Source: Acanthococcus lagerstroemiae (taxonomy: Eukaryota > Arthropoda > Insecta > Hemiptera > Eriococcidae). From it: 64,000 nucleotides of DNA. Position 1 is the stretch's first letter; each line of letters begins with the position of its first letter. The notes under the pieces were generated by a model. That model ran no database searches and was not told the DNA's origin. It worked only from the letters and a program-made list of their open reading frames with translations. Below, piece after piece: positions 1 to 10,180 of this stretch. Made by a program: the position numbers and the translations under genes. The DNA lies in assembly GCA_031841125.1 (NCBI GenBank), contig CM063114.1, positions 30,139,266-30,203,265 of the forward strand, given 5' to 3'.

Positions 1-1480
1 AAAAGAGGCGAAAAAGCCGCCCTGCAAAGATATTATTATATACCCGCGAGAACATGATGATCAAGATGGAGAAGGTCACAGGTTTACCATTTCCCTATAC
101 TCTAAGACATTGTAAATAACACAGTTCGGAATGGACATGAATTTTTTTAGTCTGAGGAAGAGGTTCAAGAATAACATAATAAGAAACTTACAGAGGCGAA
201 AAAGCCGCCCTGAAAAGATATACCTTTAGAGTTTCGTTTTCGCCTCCGTATATGAGGTGAAAACGTCGCTTTATATATGAAAAAGAGGCGAAAAAGCCGC
301 CCTGCAAAGATATTATTATATACCCGTGAGAACATGATGATCAAGATGGAGAAGGTCACAGGTTTACCATTTCCCTATACTCCAAGACATTGTAAATAAC
401 ACAGTTCGGAATGGACATGAATTTTTTTAGTCTGAGGAAGAGGTTCAAGAATAACATAATAAGAAACTTACAGAGGCGAAAAAGCCGCCCTGAAAAGATA
501 TACCTTTAGAGTTTCGTTTTCGCCTCCGTATATGAGGTGAAAACGTCGCTTTATGTATGAAAAAGAGGCGAAAAAGCCGCCCTGCAAAGATATTATTATA
601 TACCAGCGAGAACATGATGATCAAGATCGAGAAGGTCACAGGTTTACCATTTCCCTATACTCTAAGATATTGTAAATAACACAGTTCGGAATGGACATGA
701 ATTTTTTTAGTCTGAGGAAGAGGTTCAAGAATAACATAATAAGAAACTTACAGAGGCGAAAAAGCCGCCCTGAAAAGATATACCTTTAGAGTTTCGTTTT
801 CGCCTCCGTATATGAGGTGAAAACGTCGCTTTATATATGAAAAAGAGGCGAAAAAGCCGCCCTGCAAAGATATTATTATATACCCGCGAGAACATGATGA
901 TCAAGATGGAGAAGGTCACAGGTTTACCATTTCCCTATACTCCAAGACATTGTAAATAACACAGTTCGGAATGGACATGAATTTTTTTAGTCTGAGGAAG
1001 AGGTTCAAGAATAACATAATAAGAAACTTACAGAGGCGAAAAAGCCGCCCTGAAAAGATATACCTTTAGAGTTTCGTTTTCGCCTCCGTATATGAGGTGA
1101 AAACGTCGCTTTATGTATGAAAAAGAGGCGAAAAAGCCGCCCTGCAAAGATATTATTATATACCAGCGAGAACATGATGATCAAGATCGAGAAGGTCACA
1201 GGTTTACCATTTCCCTATACTCTAAGATATTGTAAATAACACAGTTCGGAATGGACATGAATTTTTTTAGTCTGAGGAAGAGGTTCAAGAATAACATAAT
1301 AAGAAACTTACAGAGGCGAAAAAGCCGCCCTGAAAAGATATACCTTTAGAGTTTCGTTTTCGCCTCCGTATATGAGGTGAAAACGTCGCTTTATATATGA
1401 AAAAGAGGCGAAAAAGCCGCCCTGCAAAGATATCATCGTATAGCGTATACCCGCGAGAACATGGGATCATGTTCAAGATT
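1..1480. repeat. 280-bp tandem satellite, about 5.3 copies
   Basis: Five full 280-bp units start at 1, 281, 561, 841 and 1121, and a sixth starts at 1401 and diverges after about 35 bp. Units 2 and 4 are nearly identical to each other, as are units 3 and 5 (for example TTATGTATGA versus TTATATATGA before each unit, and CCAGCGAG versus CCCGTGAG or CCCGCGAG inside), giving a 560-bp higher-order period. Each unit holds the core AGGCGAAAAAGCCGCCCTG twice and an inverted pair GTTTTCGCCTC / GAGGTGAAAAC that can form a hairpin. Short open frames on the - strand recur every 280 bp only because the DNA repeats; they are not called as genes. Confidence 0.97.
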
Positions 1481-2270
1481 GTTAGAAGAAACTACTCCAC
1501 AGAAAATTCTAATACGAAGTTGCAGATTTTCACTTTTAGCATTTTGTTTTCGCCTCCATATATGAAGCGAAAAAGTCGCTTTATATACAAAAATGAGGTG
1601 AAAAAAGATCCTCTTTGAAAAAAATGTACATACCATCATGTATACAGAAAAAATTGGAACAAAATAAACAACAGGTGTCTGAACTGAAACCTGAAATATA
1701 ATAACTACAGACGTGCTGAAAAGAAATACACTGACGAATTTCATTGCCTCCATCCTGCTTTCAGACAAGAAGGCGATGTTTCTTTGTAGAATTTATAAGA
1801 ATTTCATGCGGTGACGAGAGAAATATGATGATTATGTGTGTCTGCTGCAACTCAGTGACCAACATGCGATTGCAGTATACCTGAATGAAAAGATATTGAT
1901 TTCAAACAATAGGCCCCAGGAATGCAAAAGTACGCGAAGAGTCCGAACAAGCCTGCTTATCGCACACTGGAGGATGAGACGTAAACATGTGCTGCAAAAG
2001 TATTGGCAACGTTGCTGGAGGCCAAAATGGCCAATTATGTAAAAAAGAAATACAAAAGGAGGCGAAAAGTATAAACTATGTTCGGAGGTGAAAGGGACTA
2101 TATACATAATGTATACACTCGGTGATAAATTTTGAGAAATCCTTACCCCTCTCAGGTTGCCTCTTATGACATCAATGCTCTGATTCTAAAATTACAAAGT
2201 ATACACTTCTAAACCCATTTTTTCTGGCGGAGGCGAGGGCGTCTGCGTTATGTATGGAGGTGAAAAGGAT
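1481..2270. repeat. Decayed satellite flank with GAGG(C/T)GAAAA motifs
   Basis: After the last regular satellite unit the motif GAGGYGAAAA and its reverse complement TTTTCGCCTC persist at irregular spacing, near 1547, 1594, 2058, 2084, 2229 and 2258. This looks like an eroded edge of the 1-1480 array. No gene is supported here. Confidence 0.6.
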
Positions 2271-2277
2271 TCCCTGC

Positions 2278-2278
<1 letters not shown>

Positions 2279-2312
<34 letters not shown>
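2279..2312. repeat. (TA)n microsatellite
   Basis: About 16 uninterrupted TA dinucleotides followed by a short A run. Confidence 0.95.
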
Positions 2313-2319
<7 letters not shown>

Positions 2320-2479
2320 ATACCTGAAATTGAATGAATGATATTTTCGAACTCCTCACACCTCAAAACGTAAAGAAAATTCACTCTGACCTCAAACCCC
2401 CACCCTATGAACAAAAACAATACCTCCTTTCGAATTCTTCGAAAAGTCGGTAAAAAACACATGGTGACTCGTGACATGA

Positions 2480-3430
2480 TGTTGGGTTATAATAAACGCT
2501 AACTAAGAGAGTTCAATAATTCTCTTCTAAGCCAGAATATGAGCGACATACATTGGTTAATGAACCAAAAAGCGGCTACGCTAAAATTTCAAATGATAGA
2601 AATTGCCTGCAATTTTCAGGTTTCTACTCATCCAAGGATCAATCATCTGAAGTAAGTTAGACTTTCATTTGGGAGCCCAGAAATGACCAAGTAGCCCATT
2701 ACTAATAAATGGTTCAAACAAAATAAAAAAATTTAAGCCCAGAGAACTTCTGGTAGCACATGGGATCTAACATTATTAAATAATTTCTTTCTTCCACATT
2801 TGTAAAGAGAGGAATCACCGCTTACCTCATTAGTTCCACCACAAATAGTAATAATAAACTTATTACTCCAGCAGTGGCGGAAGGGAAAGGAGGGGACACT
2901 ACCAGACAAAAATTCAAATAAATAAATAAGTTAATTGATTAATAATAATTAAGGGGGAAAAAAGATGCTGAATTGTAATATGTGAGAAAATACATGTGAT
3001 GTTACATACAAATATACCCTGTTTATTCGTGCTTAGGTATCTGCAGACAGTATGAACTTCCAGAAGATAGCGCCCATCTGAATTTTGGTAAAAATGGCAG
3101 CTGGCCCATTCGCTTCCATAGTTCCACAGAGAAGATCAGTTCTTTCAAGAAATTCACAATTTTGTGAACTTTCAATTCTAAATCACATCTTAGCAATTAG
3201 ATATACTCGCAAATACACAAGAAACTGTTTTCAACTATCATAATTCATTATGGATCTATCAACGTCCATCAAAGCTGGTTGGTTGTTTCTGTATGTCTGT
3301 ATAACTCATTAGAAGAGATTAGGTAACAGTATACCGACCCTACACATAACTGGTCTTTTTTAGGATAATTCTTATACATGAAGTTATTCAGCATCAGTAA
3401 TTTGAAGGTACCCAAGGGATTCACTACTGA
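2480..3430. other. Intergenic, upstream of transporter 1
   Basis: AT-rich, with no open frame of note. A CAGTGGCGGAAGGG string near 2873 resembles a hAT terminus but no partner end was found. The first (5'UTR) exon and promoter of transporter 1 should lie here or further upstream; I could not place them. Confidence 0.4.
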
Positions 3431-3468
3431 CCTTCCAGAATTGACTGCATCTTCTTCACTACAACAAC
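3421..3468 (+). promoter_or_regulatory. 3' splice acceptor and 5'UTR of transporter 1
   Basis: A CTACTGACCTTCCAG acceptor ends at AG 3437-3438, with CTGAC as a plausible branch point. It leaves 30 nt of leader before the ATG at 3469. No upstream ATG occurs in this leader, unlike the other four genes. Confidence 0.6.
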
Positions 3469-4806
3469 ATGAAAGTAGAAGTCCAAAATGAAGAAAAACA
3501 ACCAGATGGTAAATCAGTAGAAGCGGACGAGTATGAGCCTCATGATTTCACAAATGTTAAGAATGCAGTTGGTTTCATTGGAGCTGTTCTTCACATAATA
3601 CGATGCTCAGTTGGCACTGGAATACTGGCTTTGCCATTCATCCACTCGAGAATTGGTTACATCTCAGCTATTCTAGTAACACTTATTGTCGGACTACTTT
3701 ATTTCCACATAATCCACATTCTAGTATCAACCGAGTACAAGCTTTGCAAACTTACAAGAACACCGAAGTTAACTTTCATGGGCATGGTGGACCAGACCTT
3801 CGAGAATGTGCCATGTAAATTGAGTACAATATTAAGTCCGGTGGTGAAAACTTTAATATTTGTGTACTATGGACTGCCCACCTCTAACGCCATGGATTTA
3901 ATCTTAATTATGGGTAATATCCAGAACATATTTGCGTGTTATGGCAACTTGATAAATAGCACACACATCGCCAGTATTGTGATTTTCCCTTTGACAGCAC
4001 TCTGTTGGCTCAGGAAACTCAAGTATCTAGTTCCCTTCTCAGCCCTGACTAACATGTTCACTCTTGCAGTTGTTTGTATCATAATCGGATACTCGGTAAA
4101 TGCAGATAGGTCAACTATAATGCCGATTAAGCCGTTTGGCGATGTAACATTCATACCCCAGTCATTCGCCATTTTACTTGCTGCTTACCGAGCCACTGGT
4201 ATTTACATTCCATTGAAAAACGAAATGAAAACACCGAGGATGTTTTCCAGTCCCTTTGGAGTTGTCAATGTCTCGGCATGTTTACTGATTATGTTGTACA
4301 TTATCTTTGGAGGGGTTACCTACTGGAGTTACAGGGATGGCGTCCACGAAAACGTGCTCATGAATTTGCCGAAACATGACCTATTCTCTATGGTTACACA
4401 AATTCTATACACATCTGCTCTGCTTGTTGCTTACACATTACATTTCTATGTAATATTTGACACCTCTTGGACAAGTATGTTGGAGCCAAAAATGCCGAAA
4501 ATGAAAGGCAAAATTGTGATAGAGTACATATTTAGAACTGGCTTGAACATTATAACCTACACAATGGCTGTTTTAATTCCTAACTTTGCACTGCTCTCCT
4601 CCATATCTGGAACCTGCGGTATAGTAGTGGAAATAGCCGTCCCACCATTGCTGGACATTTTTTTAACGATCAAATTCAGCACGAGTAAGTGGTGGACATT
4701 CATAACAGTCACAAAGAACCTGCTGATCATCATAATGGCATTCAGCATGTTTGCAGCCAGTGTATGGGGTTGTGCACGACAGCTAATCAGATTTTATTCA
4801 TTTTGA
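3469..4806 (+). CDS. Proton-coupled amino acid transporter-like protein 1 (SLC36/AAAP family)
   Basis: 445 aa, a usual length for the family (about 430-480). After a short polar cytosolic N-terminus, about 11 hydrophobic segments can be read: TM1 about 36-57 with the unwound-helix motif VGTGIL (GTG 49-51), TM2 64-86, TM5 about 187-208, TM6 about 225-249, TM11 about 415-437. The family signature EYKLCK follows TM2. SLC36 members couple proton movement to import of small neutral amino acids at plasma or lysosomal membranes; the substrate here cannot be read. In TM6, Arg241 stands where SLC36 proteins usually have Glu (FEGIG), and Lys250 replaces Glu of PLEN. The coding exon has no intron. ATG 3469 sits in an insect-like CAAC context. 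Closest to transporter 2 (shared YIPLKNEMKTPR). Confidence 0.95.
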   Translation: MKVEVQNEEKQPDGKSVEADEYEPHDFTNVKNAVGFIGAVLHIIRCSVGTGILALPFIHSRIGYISAILVTLIVGLLYFHIIHILVSTEYKLCKLTRTPKLTFMGMVDQTFENVPCKLSTILSPVVKTLIFVYYGLPTSNAMDLILIMGNIQNIFACYGNLINSTHIASIVIFPLTALCWLRKLKYLVPFSALTNMFTLAVVCIIIGYSVNADRSTIMPIKPFGDVTFIPQSFAILLAAYRATGIYIPLKNEMKTPRMFSSPFGVVNVSACLLIMLYIIFGGVTYWSYRDGVHENVLMNLPKHDLFSMVTQILYTSALLVAYTLHFYVIFDTSWTSMLEPKMPKMKGKIVIEYIFRTGLNIITYTMAVLIPNFALLSSISGTCGIVVEIAVPPLLDIFLTIKFSTSKWWTFITVTKNLLIIIMAFSMFAASVWGCARQLIRFYSF

Positions 4807-4809
4807 TAC

Positions 4810-4815
4810 AATAAA
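4810..4815 (+). terminator. Poly(A) signal of transporter 1
   Basis: AATAAA begins 4 nt after the stop codon, so the 3'UTR is probably only a few tens of nt long. Confidence 0.7.
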
Positions 4816-5280
4816 TCTTTGTAATTTTTGTTTTTCATTATAGCAGCAAGTTTGTAAATAGTAGGTATCTATCTATTTTGGTAAAAGATGTAAATTTTCC
4901 ACAATTTGCTAGTTTCATCTTCTTTCAGCATTATTACACAAGGTGGTTCAGAAAGATGTGGGCAGATACATACGTATAAGAATTTGTACAAACAGGAAAA
5001 AATGTTACAAGTCCAAGAGCATCTTTTTGAATCACCCGTTATTCATACATTTACCCATTTCTTTACAATACACTCTCAGAATAAGCAGTTCACAAACTAG
5101 CTTGTACTGAAAACGGTCAAACTGAATCTTCACTTTTATACAAGTGCTTCTGACAGCGAATACCTTCCACAGCATATATCAAGAATGCATGTGCCTTATG
5201 GATCCAGAAGCGGTTTCTATTGTTTCTGCTCCCAAAATTATAAGTATAATTAAAATAGCCGCCAACCATATTCACACTAA
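4816..5280 (+). other. Short spacer between transporters 1 and 2
   Basis: Only about 480 bp separate the poly(A) signal of gene 1 from the acceptor of gene 2. If gene 2 has its own promoter and first exon, both must fit here; otherwise its leader exon lies upstream of gene 1. No clear TATA box or strong GTRAGT donor stands out. Confidence 0.4.
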
Positions 5281-5369
5281 CTTTATCCATTTCCAGAATA
5301 TGCCGAACTAATAGAATTTTCCAATAATATACAGCAACGTATACCCAGATTTATAGATCACTTATAGAA
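5272..5369 (+). promoter_or_regulatory. 3' splice acceptor, uORF and 5'UTR of transporter 2
   Basis: ACACTAACTTTATCC followed by ATTTCCAG is a strong acceptor with a CTAAC branch point, ending at AG 5295-5296. The 73-nt leader holds ATG 5300-5302 opening a three-codon uORF (M-P-N, stop TAA 5309-5311) before the main ATG at 5370 (AGAAATGG context). Confidence 0.7.
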
Positions 5370-6722
5370 ATGGCAACAGAAAATGATCTGAAAACCTCAA
5401 AACCAACAGGCAAAGTCAAACAACCTTGTGATTCTGAAAGCGCCGAGGAAAACACATATGATCCTTATGACTACGGAAATGATAATAATCCGATCAGTGC
5501 TACTGGAGCTGTCATTCATATTGTGCGAATGACCATTGGAGTGGGTATACTCGCACTGCCTTTGGCTCATAAAAGAGTAGGTTACTTAATTGGTATTTGC
5601 GAATCACTGGTTGTCGGATTTCTATACTACCACATCATACACATACTAGTAGCTACCGAATACAAATTATGTCGATTAACAAAAACTTCCAAACTTACAT
5701 TCATCAACATAGTAAACACCACTTTTAAAGTAGTGTCTTCGAAGAAACGAATACCAGGACCATTTGTTAAATTTATAATGCACTGCTATTACGGCATTCC
5801 TTGTGGTAATGCTCTAAACTTGATTGTCATTTCTACCAACATTAGAAGCATCTTAGAATATTACAACGTTGAAGTGGAAATCACAATAATCATGACTGTA
5901 GTTATAGTTCCAATCATCTTATTGTGTTTCATCAGGAGACTGAAATTCATGGTACCATTGTCAGCACTAACAAATATTTTTACTTGTGTGATAATTGGCA
6001 TCATTTTTGGAAGTTCTATGATTTCAAGAAAATCAGAAGCAGAAGCAAAACCAATCGGAGATGTTAAATTCGTACCTCAATCTTTTGCCATACTGATAGC
6101 AGCTTACAGGTGCACTGGTCTTTATATACCGCTGAAAAATGAGATGAAAACCCCGAGACAATTCTCCAGTTACTTTGGAGTCATTAACATAGCTGGAACC
6201 GTGTTAGTTGCTCTTTACACCATATTTGGAGCAACAATCTACTGGAGTTATGGAAACGATGTTCGAGATAATATTCTTTTGAATCTACCCAAACACGAGT
6301 GGCTGTCAGTTGTGGTGCGCGCTATGTACACAGCAGCCTTATTCGCATCATATTATCTCAGTTTCCATGTCCGAGTAGACATGTACTGGACTAGTTTTTT
6401 CGAACCAATGACAACTAACTGTAGGTATCAAATACTGTTAGAGTATCTTTTTAGAACCGCTCTGAATATTTCAATCTACATTATGGCAGTTTTCATACCC
6501 AATTTTGGATTATTCGCATCCATATCCGGTACTCTCGGAATTCTTGCTGAAATAGGAGTGCCTCCCTTGTTGGACACTCTCTTAATCAGCAGGTTTGATA
6601 ATAGAAGCTCCTTCTTCTTCAGACTAGTCAAGAATGTTTGCATAATCACAATTTCCTTAGTTTTGTTTGGAAGTAGTGCCGTTGCTTGCGTGAGAGAAAT
6701 AATCAAAGTTTATACAGAATGA
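5370..6722 (+). CDS. Proton-coupled amino acid transporter-like protein 2 (SLC36/AAAP family)
   Basis: 450 aa, intronless, 563 bp after the stop of transporter 1 in the same direction, clearly its tandem duplicate. About 11 TM segments are visible, with TM1 about 46-66. The TM1 motif is GVG (57-59) instead of GTG, at a backbone site that lines the substrate pocket in this fold. In TM6 Arg247 stands at the usual Glu position, and Lys256 replaces Glu of PLEN. The N-terminal 40 residues are polar and acidic. The stretch EYKLCRLTKTSKLTF after TM2 matches the other paralogues. The frame is intact and ends just before a poly(A) signal, so the gene appears functional. Substrate unknown. Confidence 0.95.
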   Translation: MATENDLKTSKPTGKVKQPCDSESAEENTYDPYDYGNDNNPISATGAVIHIVRMTIGVGILALPLAHKRVGYLIGICESLVVGFLYYHIIHILVATEYKLCRLTKTSKLTFINIVNTTFKVVSSKKRIPGPFVKFIMHCYYGIPCGNALNLIVISTNIRSILEYYNVEVEITIIMTVVIVPIILLCFIRRLKFMVPLSALTNIFTCVIIGIIFGSSMISRKSEAEAKPIGDVKFVPQSFAILIAAYRCTGLYIPLKNEMKTPRQFSSYFGVINIAGTVLVALYTIFGATIYWSYGNDVRDNILLNLPKHEWLSVVVRAMYTAALFASYYLSFHVRVDMYWTSFFEPMTTNCRYQILLEYLFRTALNISIYIMAVFIPNFGLFASISGTLGILAEIGVPPLLDTLLISRFDNRSSFFFRLVKNVCIITISLVLFGSSAVACVREIIKVYTE

Positions 6723-6727
6723 ATAAA
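6722..6727 (+). terminator. Poly(A) signal overlapping the stop of transporter 2
   Basis: AATAAA starts on the last base of the TGA stop codon (6720-6722). Confidence 0.65.
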
Positions 6728-7560
6728 ATTATATCTTACCAAGTTGTGCAGTTGTTTTCAATCCTGTGAATGGGTGACGCGTCTTGATTACTACAAATAC
6801 TAGATAAGATCGACAGTCCAAAACATGAAAAACACCACAGCACTGCACTTTTATCCACGTTTTAACTTTTACACCCAACATTTCCACACGAGAATTGTGT
6901 TCACCGGAAAACGGAAAATTTCTTATCATGAAATCCACCATAATAATCCGCACAGTAGTTCTGCTCCAAGAACGAACTATTTTCACACAAAAAATTATCA
7001 TTTTAGCAAAGCTGACTGATCATGCGCGTATATTTTACATTATTTACGCAATCCTCAATAAGACGAATGAAAAGATTTCCAGCAAATTGAAATTTGAGAT
7101 TCATACAAACTACAAAGACTTTTCACCTCAGTCCTTCCGCCCATATCGATTTTAATCGATATTTTGCAAAATAATCAAAATTAATGCTGCGATAATGCAG
7201 CCATACAGCAGTGCAGCTGCAGCTCAGACTCTTGATGTCGCATATTCGATCTCCGCTAGAAGCGCTGTAACCTCTGGAGCAGTACTGAAATTTTTATCAC
7301 GATATTATGGATAACACCCCGTTTAAGTACATGTTATGTTATCCGTGACATCGCGAAAAAAAAATTCAATAATACTACTGGAGTCCTGGACGAAAAGATG
7401 ATGCTGTTCGTTATCACTGTTATCACTAAATTATCACCATCTACTACAGTGCAAAGTGTCAGTTGATTTACTGATCTCCTGCTTGTTTAGTTTCATGTTA
7501 GAATGAATTTGTTTCTTTTTACTAGACTTCACTTACCGTGATAAAACAGAATTTTGTTCA
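6728..7560. other. Intergenic, no feature recognised
   Basis: AT-rich sequence with two overlapping short open frames near 6825-7155 that resemble nothing known and have no coding-like bias. Nothing else seen. Confidence 0.4.
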
Positions 7561-7599
7561 AAAATTTTTATTTTCAATTTCAAAATGATATTCAAAGTT

Positions 7600-7830
7600 T
7601 CCATTGGTTTATTGCAGCCAACCAAAAGTCAACAGCTGAAAGCTGTATTCAGCCAAATTTTCATCAAAAAACCGAAAGCCAAACGTCAGCTTTTTGTAAT
7701 CCAGAAAAAATGTATAGCAACAGCTAAGATCCAAAAGCTAAAAGCTGTATTAAGCCGTATATTTTCTCAAGGTCAAAAGTTTAAGTTACCAGCCAAAGCT
7801 GAATTTTTCGGATGCAATATACTGGTATAC
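7600..7830. repeat. AAAGC/CCAAAAGC-rich stretch
   Basis: Repeated AGCTGAAAGC, GCCAAAAG and AAGCTAAAAGC words on one strand, of the same style as the interiors of the elements at 12496-13359. It keeps a 100-codon frame open from 7585, probably by composition. Confidence 0.5.
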
Positions 7831-7950
7831 ATGTTCGTACTAATCACTAATGTAGGGTTTGTTATAAATCATGTTTTCGTCCGCTGAAAGCTTTATTCCA
7901 ATATGCGAATTGATGATTGCTTGGAAAGTGAAGTTGAGATAAGCGATGAA

Positions 7951-8726
7951 TCCATAACTATAGAGACCTATAACCAGGCCTTTTTTGTCACTTTCTTTTT
8001 TTTTTGGGGGGGGGGGGCATGCTAATTCTCGAGAGCTGTAAGTCCATAATTTTTTGTACTCCCCCCTCTCCACCATAATCAAATTCTTTCATTTTTTTCG
8101 GCAATTTTTCGATATTTTTGAAATTTCCTTTGGGGGCACTGCGTGCCCCCATGTGCCCCCACAAGAAAAGCCCTGCCTATAACCATACAAGTGCGGAAAC
8201 CTGCCATTTTGTATCCAACTGTGCCTATGGCTGCCAAATGTGACTATGTGGAGCTGACCGTGTACGTGTAGTAAGGATGGAAATGGAAGTTGGAAGCTGG
8301 AAGCCAAGAAGCCAATAAATTTCATCCAAAAATAGCAGAAGCTAAACGTCCCATTTACCTCAGTCTTGGTCAATTATTGTACTCACGCTAGAATATTACA
8401 AGTTTCATGACAAAAGCAATCAAAAAATTAAAAATCAGAGCCCTGAATTAAAAACCACAAACTCCCCTTGAAAAATATTGATGGGCATAGATATGGAAGC
8501 TGCAAGCCAAAAACCAGGAGGCTGGAATTTTTTGTATTTGAGCAAAAAGTCGAAAGTTGGAAGCAGTTTCAATGGGGGAGTATTGGAAGCCGGAAGCGAA
8601 GCTAATTTATTCAGCTTTTCCATCCCTACCGTGTAGTCAATTCTCGGCATCAACGGGCGTGGTTGGATACAAAATGGCAGGTTTCGCACTCGTACTAAAG
8701 TCTGTTCAAAGTAAGAACAGAGAAAA
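7951..8726 (+). repeat. Left arm of a large inverted repeat
   Basis: Pairs with 9000-9680 in opposite orientation. Shared landmarks include AACTATAGAGACCTATA, CATTTTGTATCCAAC, GGATGGAAATGGAAG, the block around 8360-8440 and CTAAAGTCTGTTCAAAG. The arm is itself partly palindromic: AACCTGCCATTTTGTATCC at about 8195 recurs inverted at about 8670. It also carries a hAT MITE at 7975-8175 that the other arm lacks. Confidence 0.88.
7967..8183. mobile_element. hAT-type MITE with 8-bp target duplication
   Basis: Element 7975-8175 (201 bp) begins CAGGCCTTTTTTGT and ends AAGAAAAGCCCTG, an imperfect terminal inverted repeat. It is flanked by CCTATAAC at 7967-7974 and 8176-8183. The other arm of the inverted repeat (around 9655-9670) has a single, continuous CCTATAGC at this place, an empty site. 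The interior has T- and G-homopolymers and no coding capacity. Confidence 0.88.
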
Positions 8727-8999
8727 ATCTTGAGGGGCAAAAAGCAGGGCACACACGGAACGGTCATGGAGCGTGCGTACATCATTATCATGTTTGGTGT
8801 TATTCCTTTTATCAGTGGATGACCGAAAACAGTTTATTGTATTTCGTTACGTGGTTTGTTAAATAATCTTTCATGATAATTGATAACACTATTTTGAACA
8901 TAATTGTACTGCGATTCGACAACCCAGTGTGACGGTTCCCTCTTCACCTTTCCTCCCGGTTACCGCGCACTCCAAATGACCTCGTGTGTTGCGGGAAGT
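8727..8999. other. Spacer of the large inverted repeat
   Basis: About 273 bp of unique sequence between the arms, with no gene recognised. Confidence 0.6.
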
Positions 9000-9680
9000 T
9001 TTCTCCGTTCTTACTTTGAACAGACTTTAGTACGAGTGTGAAACCTGCCATTTTGTATCCAACCACGTCCGTCAATGCCGAATTGACTACACGGCAGGGA
9101 TGGAAAAGCTGAATGAATTAGCTTCGCTTTCGACTTCCAATATTCCCCTATTGAAACTGCTTCCAACTTTTGACTTTATGCTTAAATACAAAAACTTCCA
9201 GCTTCCTGATTTTTGGCTTCCAGCTTCCACATCTACATGCATCAACATTTTTCAAGGGAAGTTTGTAGTTTTTAATTTAGCGCTCTGAGTTTTAATTTTT
9301 TGATTGCTTTTGTCATGAAACTTATAATATTGTACAATAATTGAACAAGACTGAGGTAAATGGAAAAAGTGATGGTAAAATAAACGTAAAATTCGCAAAT
9401 GTAAAAAAATTAAGTGGCAGAAAGAAGAAGCTGAAAGAAGTTGAAAAATAATTGGCTTCCGCTACCAGCTTCCAATCTCTTGCATTTGGCTTCTAACTCT
9501 TAGCTTCTGCTATTTTTAGATAAAAAATTCATTGGCTTCTGGCTTCCAGTTTCCAACTTCCATTTCCATCCTTGCTACACAGTCCGCGCCACATATAGTC
9601 AGATTTGGCATCCATGGGCACAGTTGAATACAAAATGACAGTTTCCTCACTTGTATGGCTATAGGTCTCTAGTTATGGTT
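9000..9680 (-). repeat. Right arm of the large inverted repeat
   Basis: Reverse-complement partner of 7951-8726 without the hAT MITE. It differs mainly in the length of its GAAGC-rich core (about 9420-9560, with CTTCCAGCTTCC-type words). Transcription across both arms would give a long double-stranded hairpin. Confidence 0.88.
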
Positions 9681-9935
9681 TTATATTAATAAGTCTCAAT
9701 AACATATTTCATGAAAGTTATTGATAATTACCTATAGGTAACTTAACTATTAATAACTTTTGCATCTCTTATCTAATATTTTGGATACATTTCTCCAGTC
9801 CTATTTTATCTTGATCTTTTAAAAATTACCATTATTGGTGTCTATATTAACAATAATGAGTTATTCCATCTTATCAACTTAGATTCATAAAAGTAGCATG
9901 TATTTGAACTGTATGGTACATCTATATACTTATCT

Positions 9936-10180
9936 GACCTGCCGGGAAAAAAGGGACCTGTGCGCAAAAAAATCATTTTCGTGATAACAATTATTTTTGA
10001 CTAATAGTCGCTCTTTCACGCGGTGTTGTCGAAAAAATTCTAAATAGTTTTCCCAAACTGCTGTAAGTCTTTAAAGTTGAGTGTCTCATAACGTGAAAAC
10101 GTTATCAATTTTGTGTATACGCTCTCCAATAAAATTTACCGACATTTTTGCGCACAGGTCCCTTTCTTCCTGGGAGGTCA
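9936..10180. mobile_element. MITE with about 40-bp terminal inverted repeats
   Basis: TGACCTGCCGGGAA followed by AAGGGACCTGTGCGCAAAAA at the left pairs with TTTTGCGCACAGGTCCCTTT then CTTCCTGGGAGGTCA at the right. No clear target duplication and no open frame, so the superfamily is not assigned. Confidence 0.8.

Noticed and set aside
165..1476. Recurrent 63-64 codon frames on the - strand
   Set aside because: They recur every 280 bp because the DNA is a satellite; the peptide has no domain and no start or splice context.
1..1480. CRISPR-like array
   Set aside because: The 280-bp units are contiguous with no unique spacers, and the sequence is eukaryotic.
2873..2915. hAT element starting CAGTGGCGGAAGGG
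   Set aside because: No matching inverted end or 8-bp duplication found.
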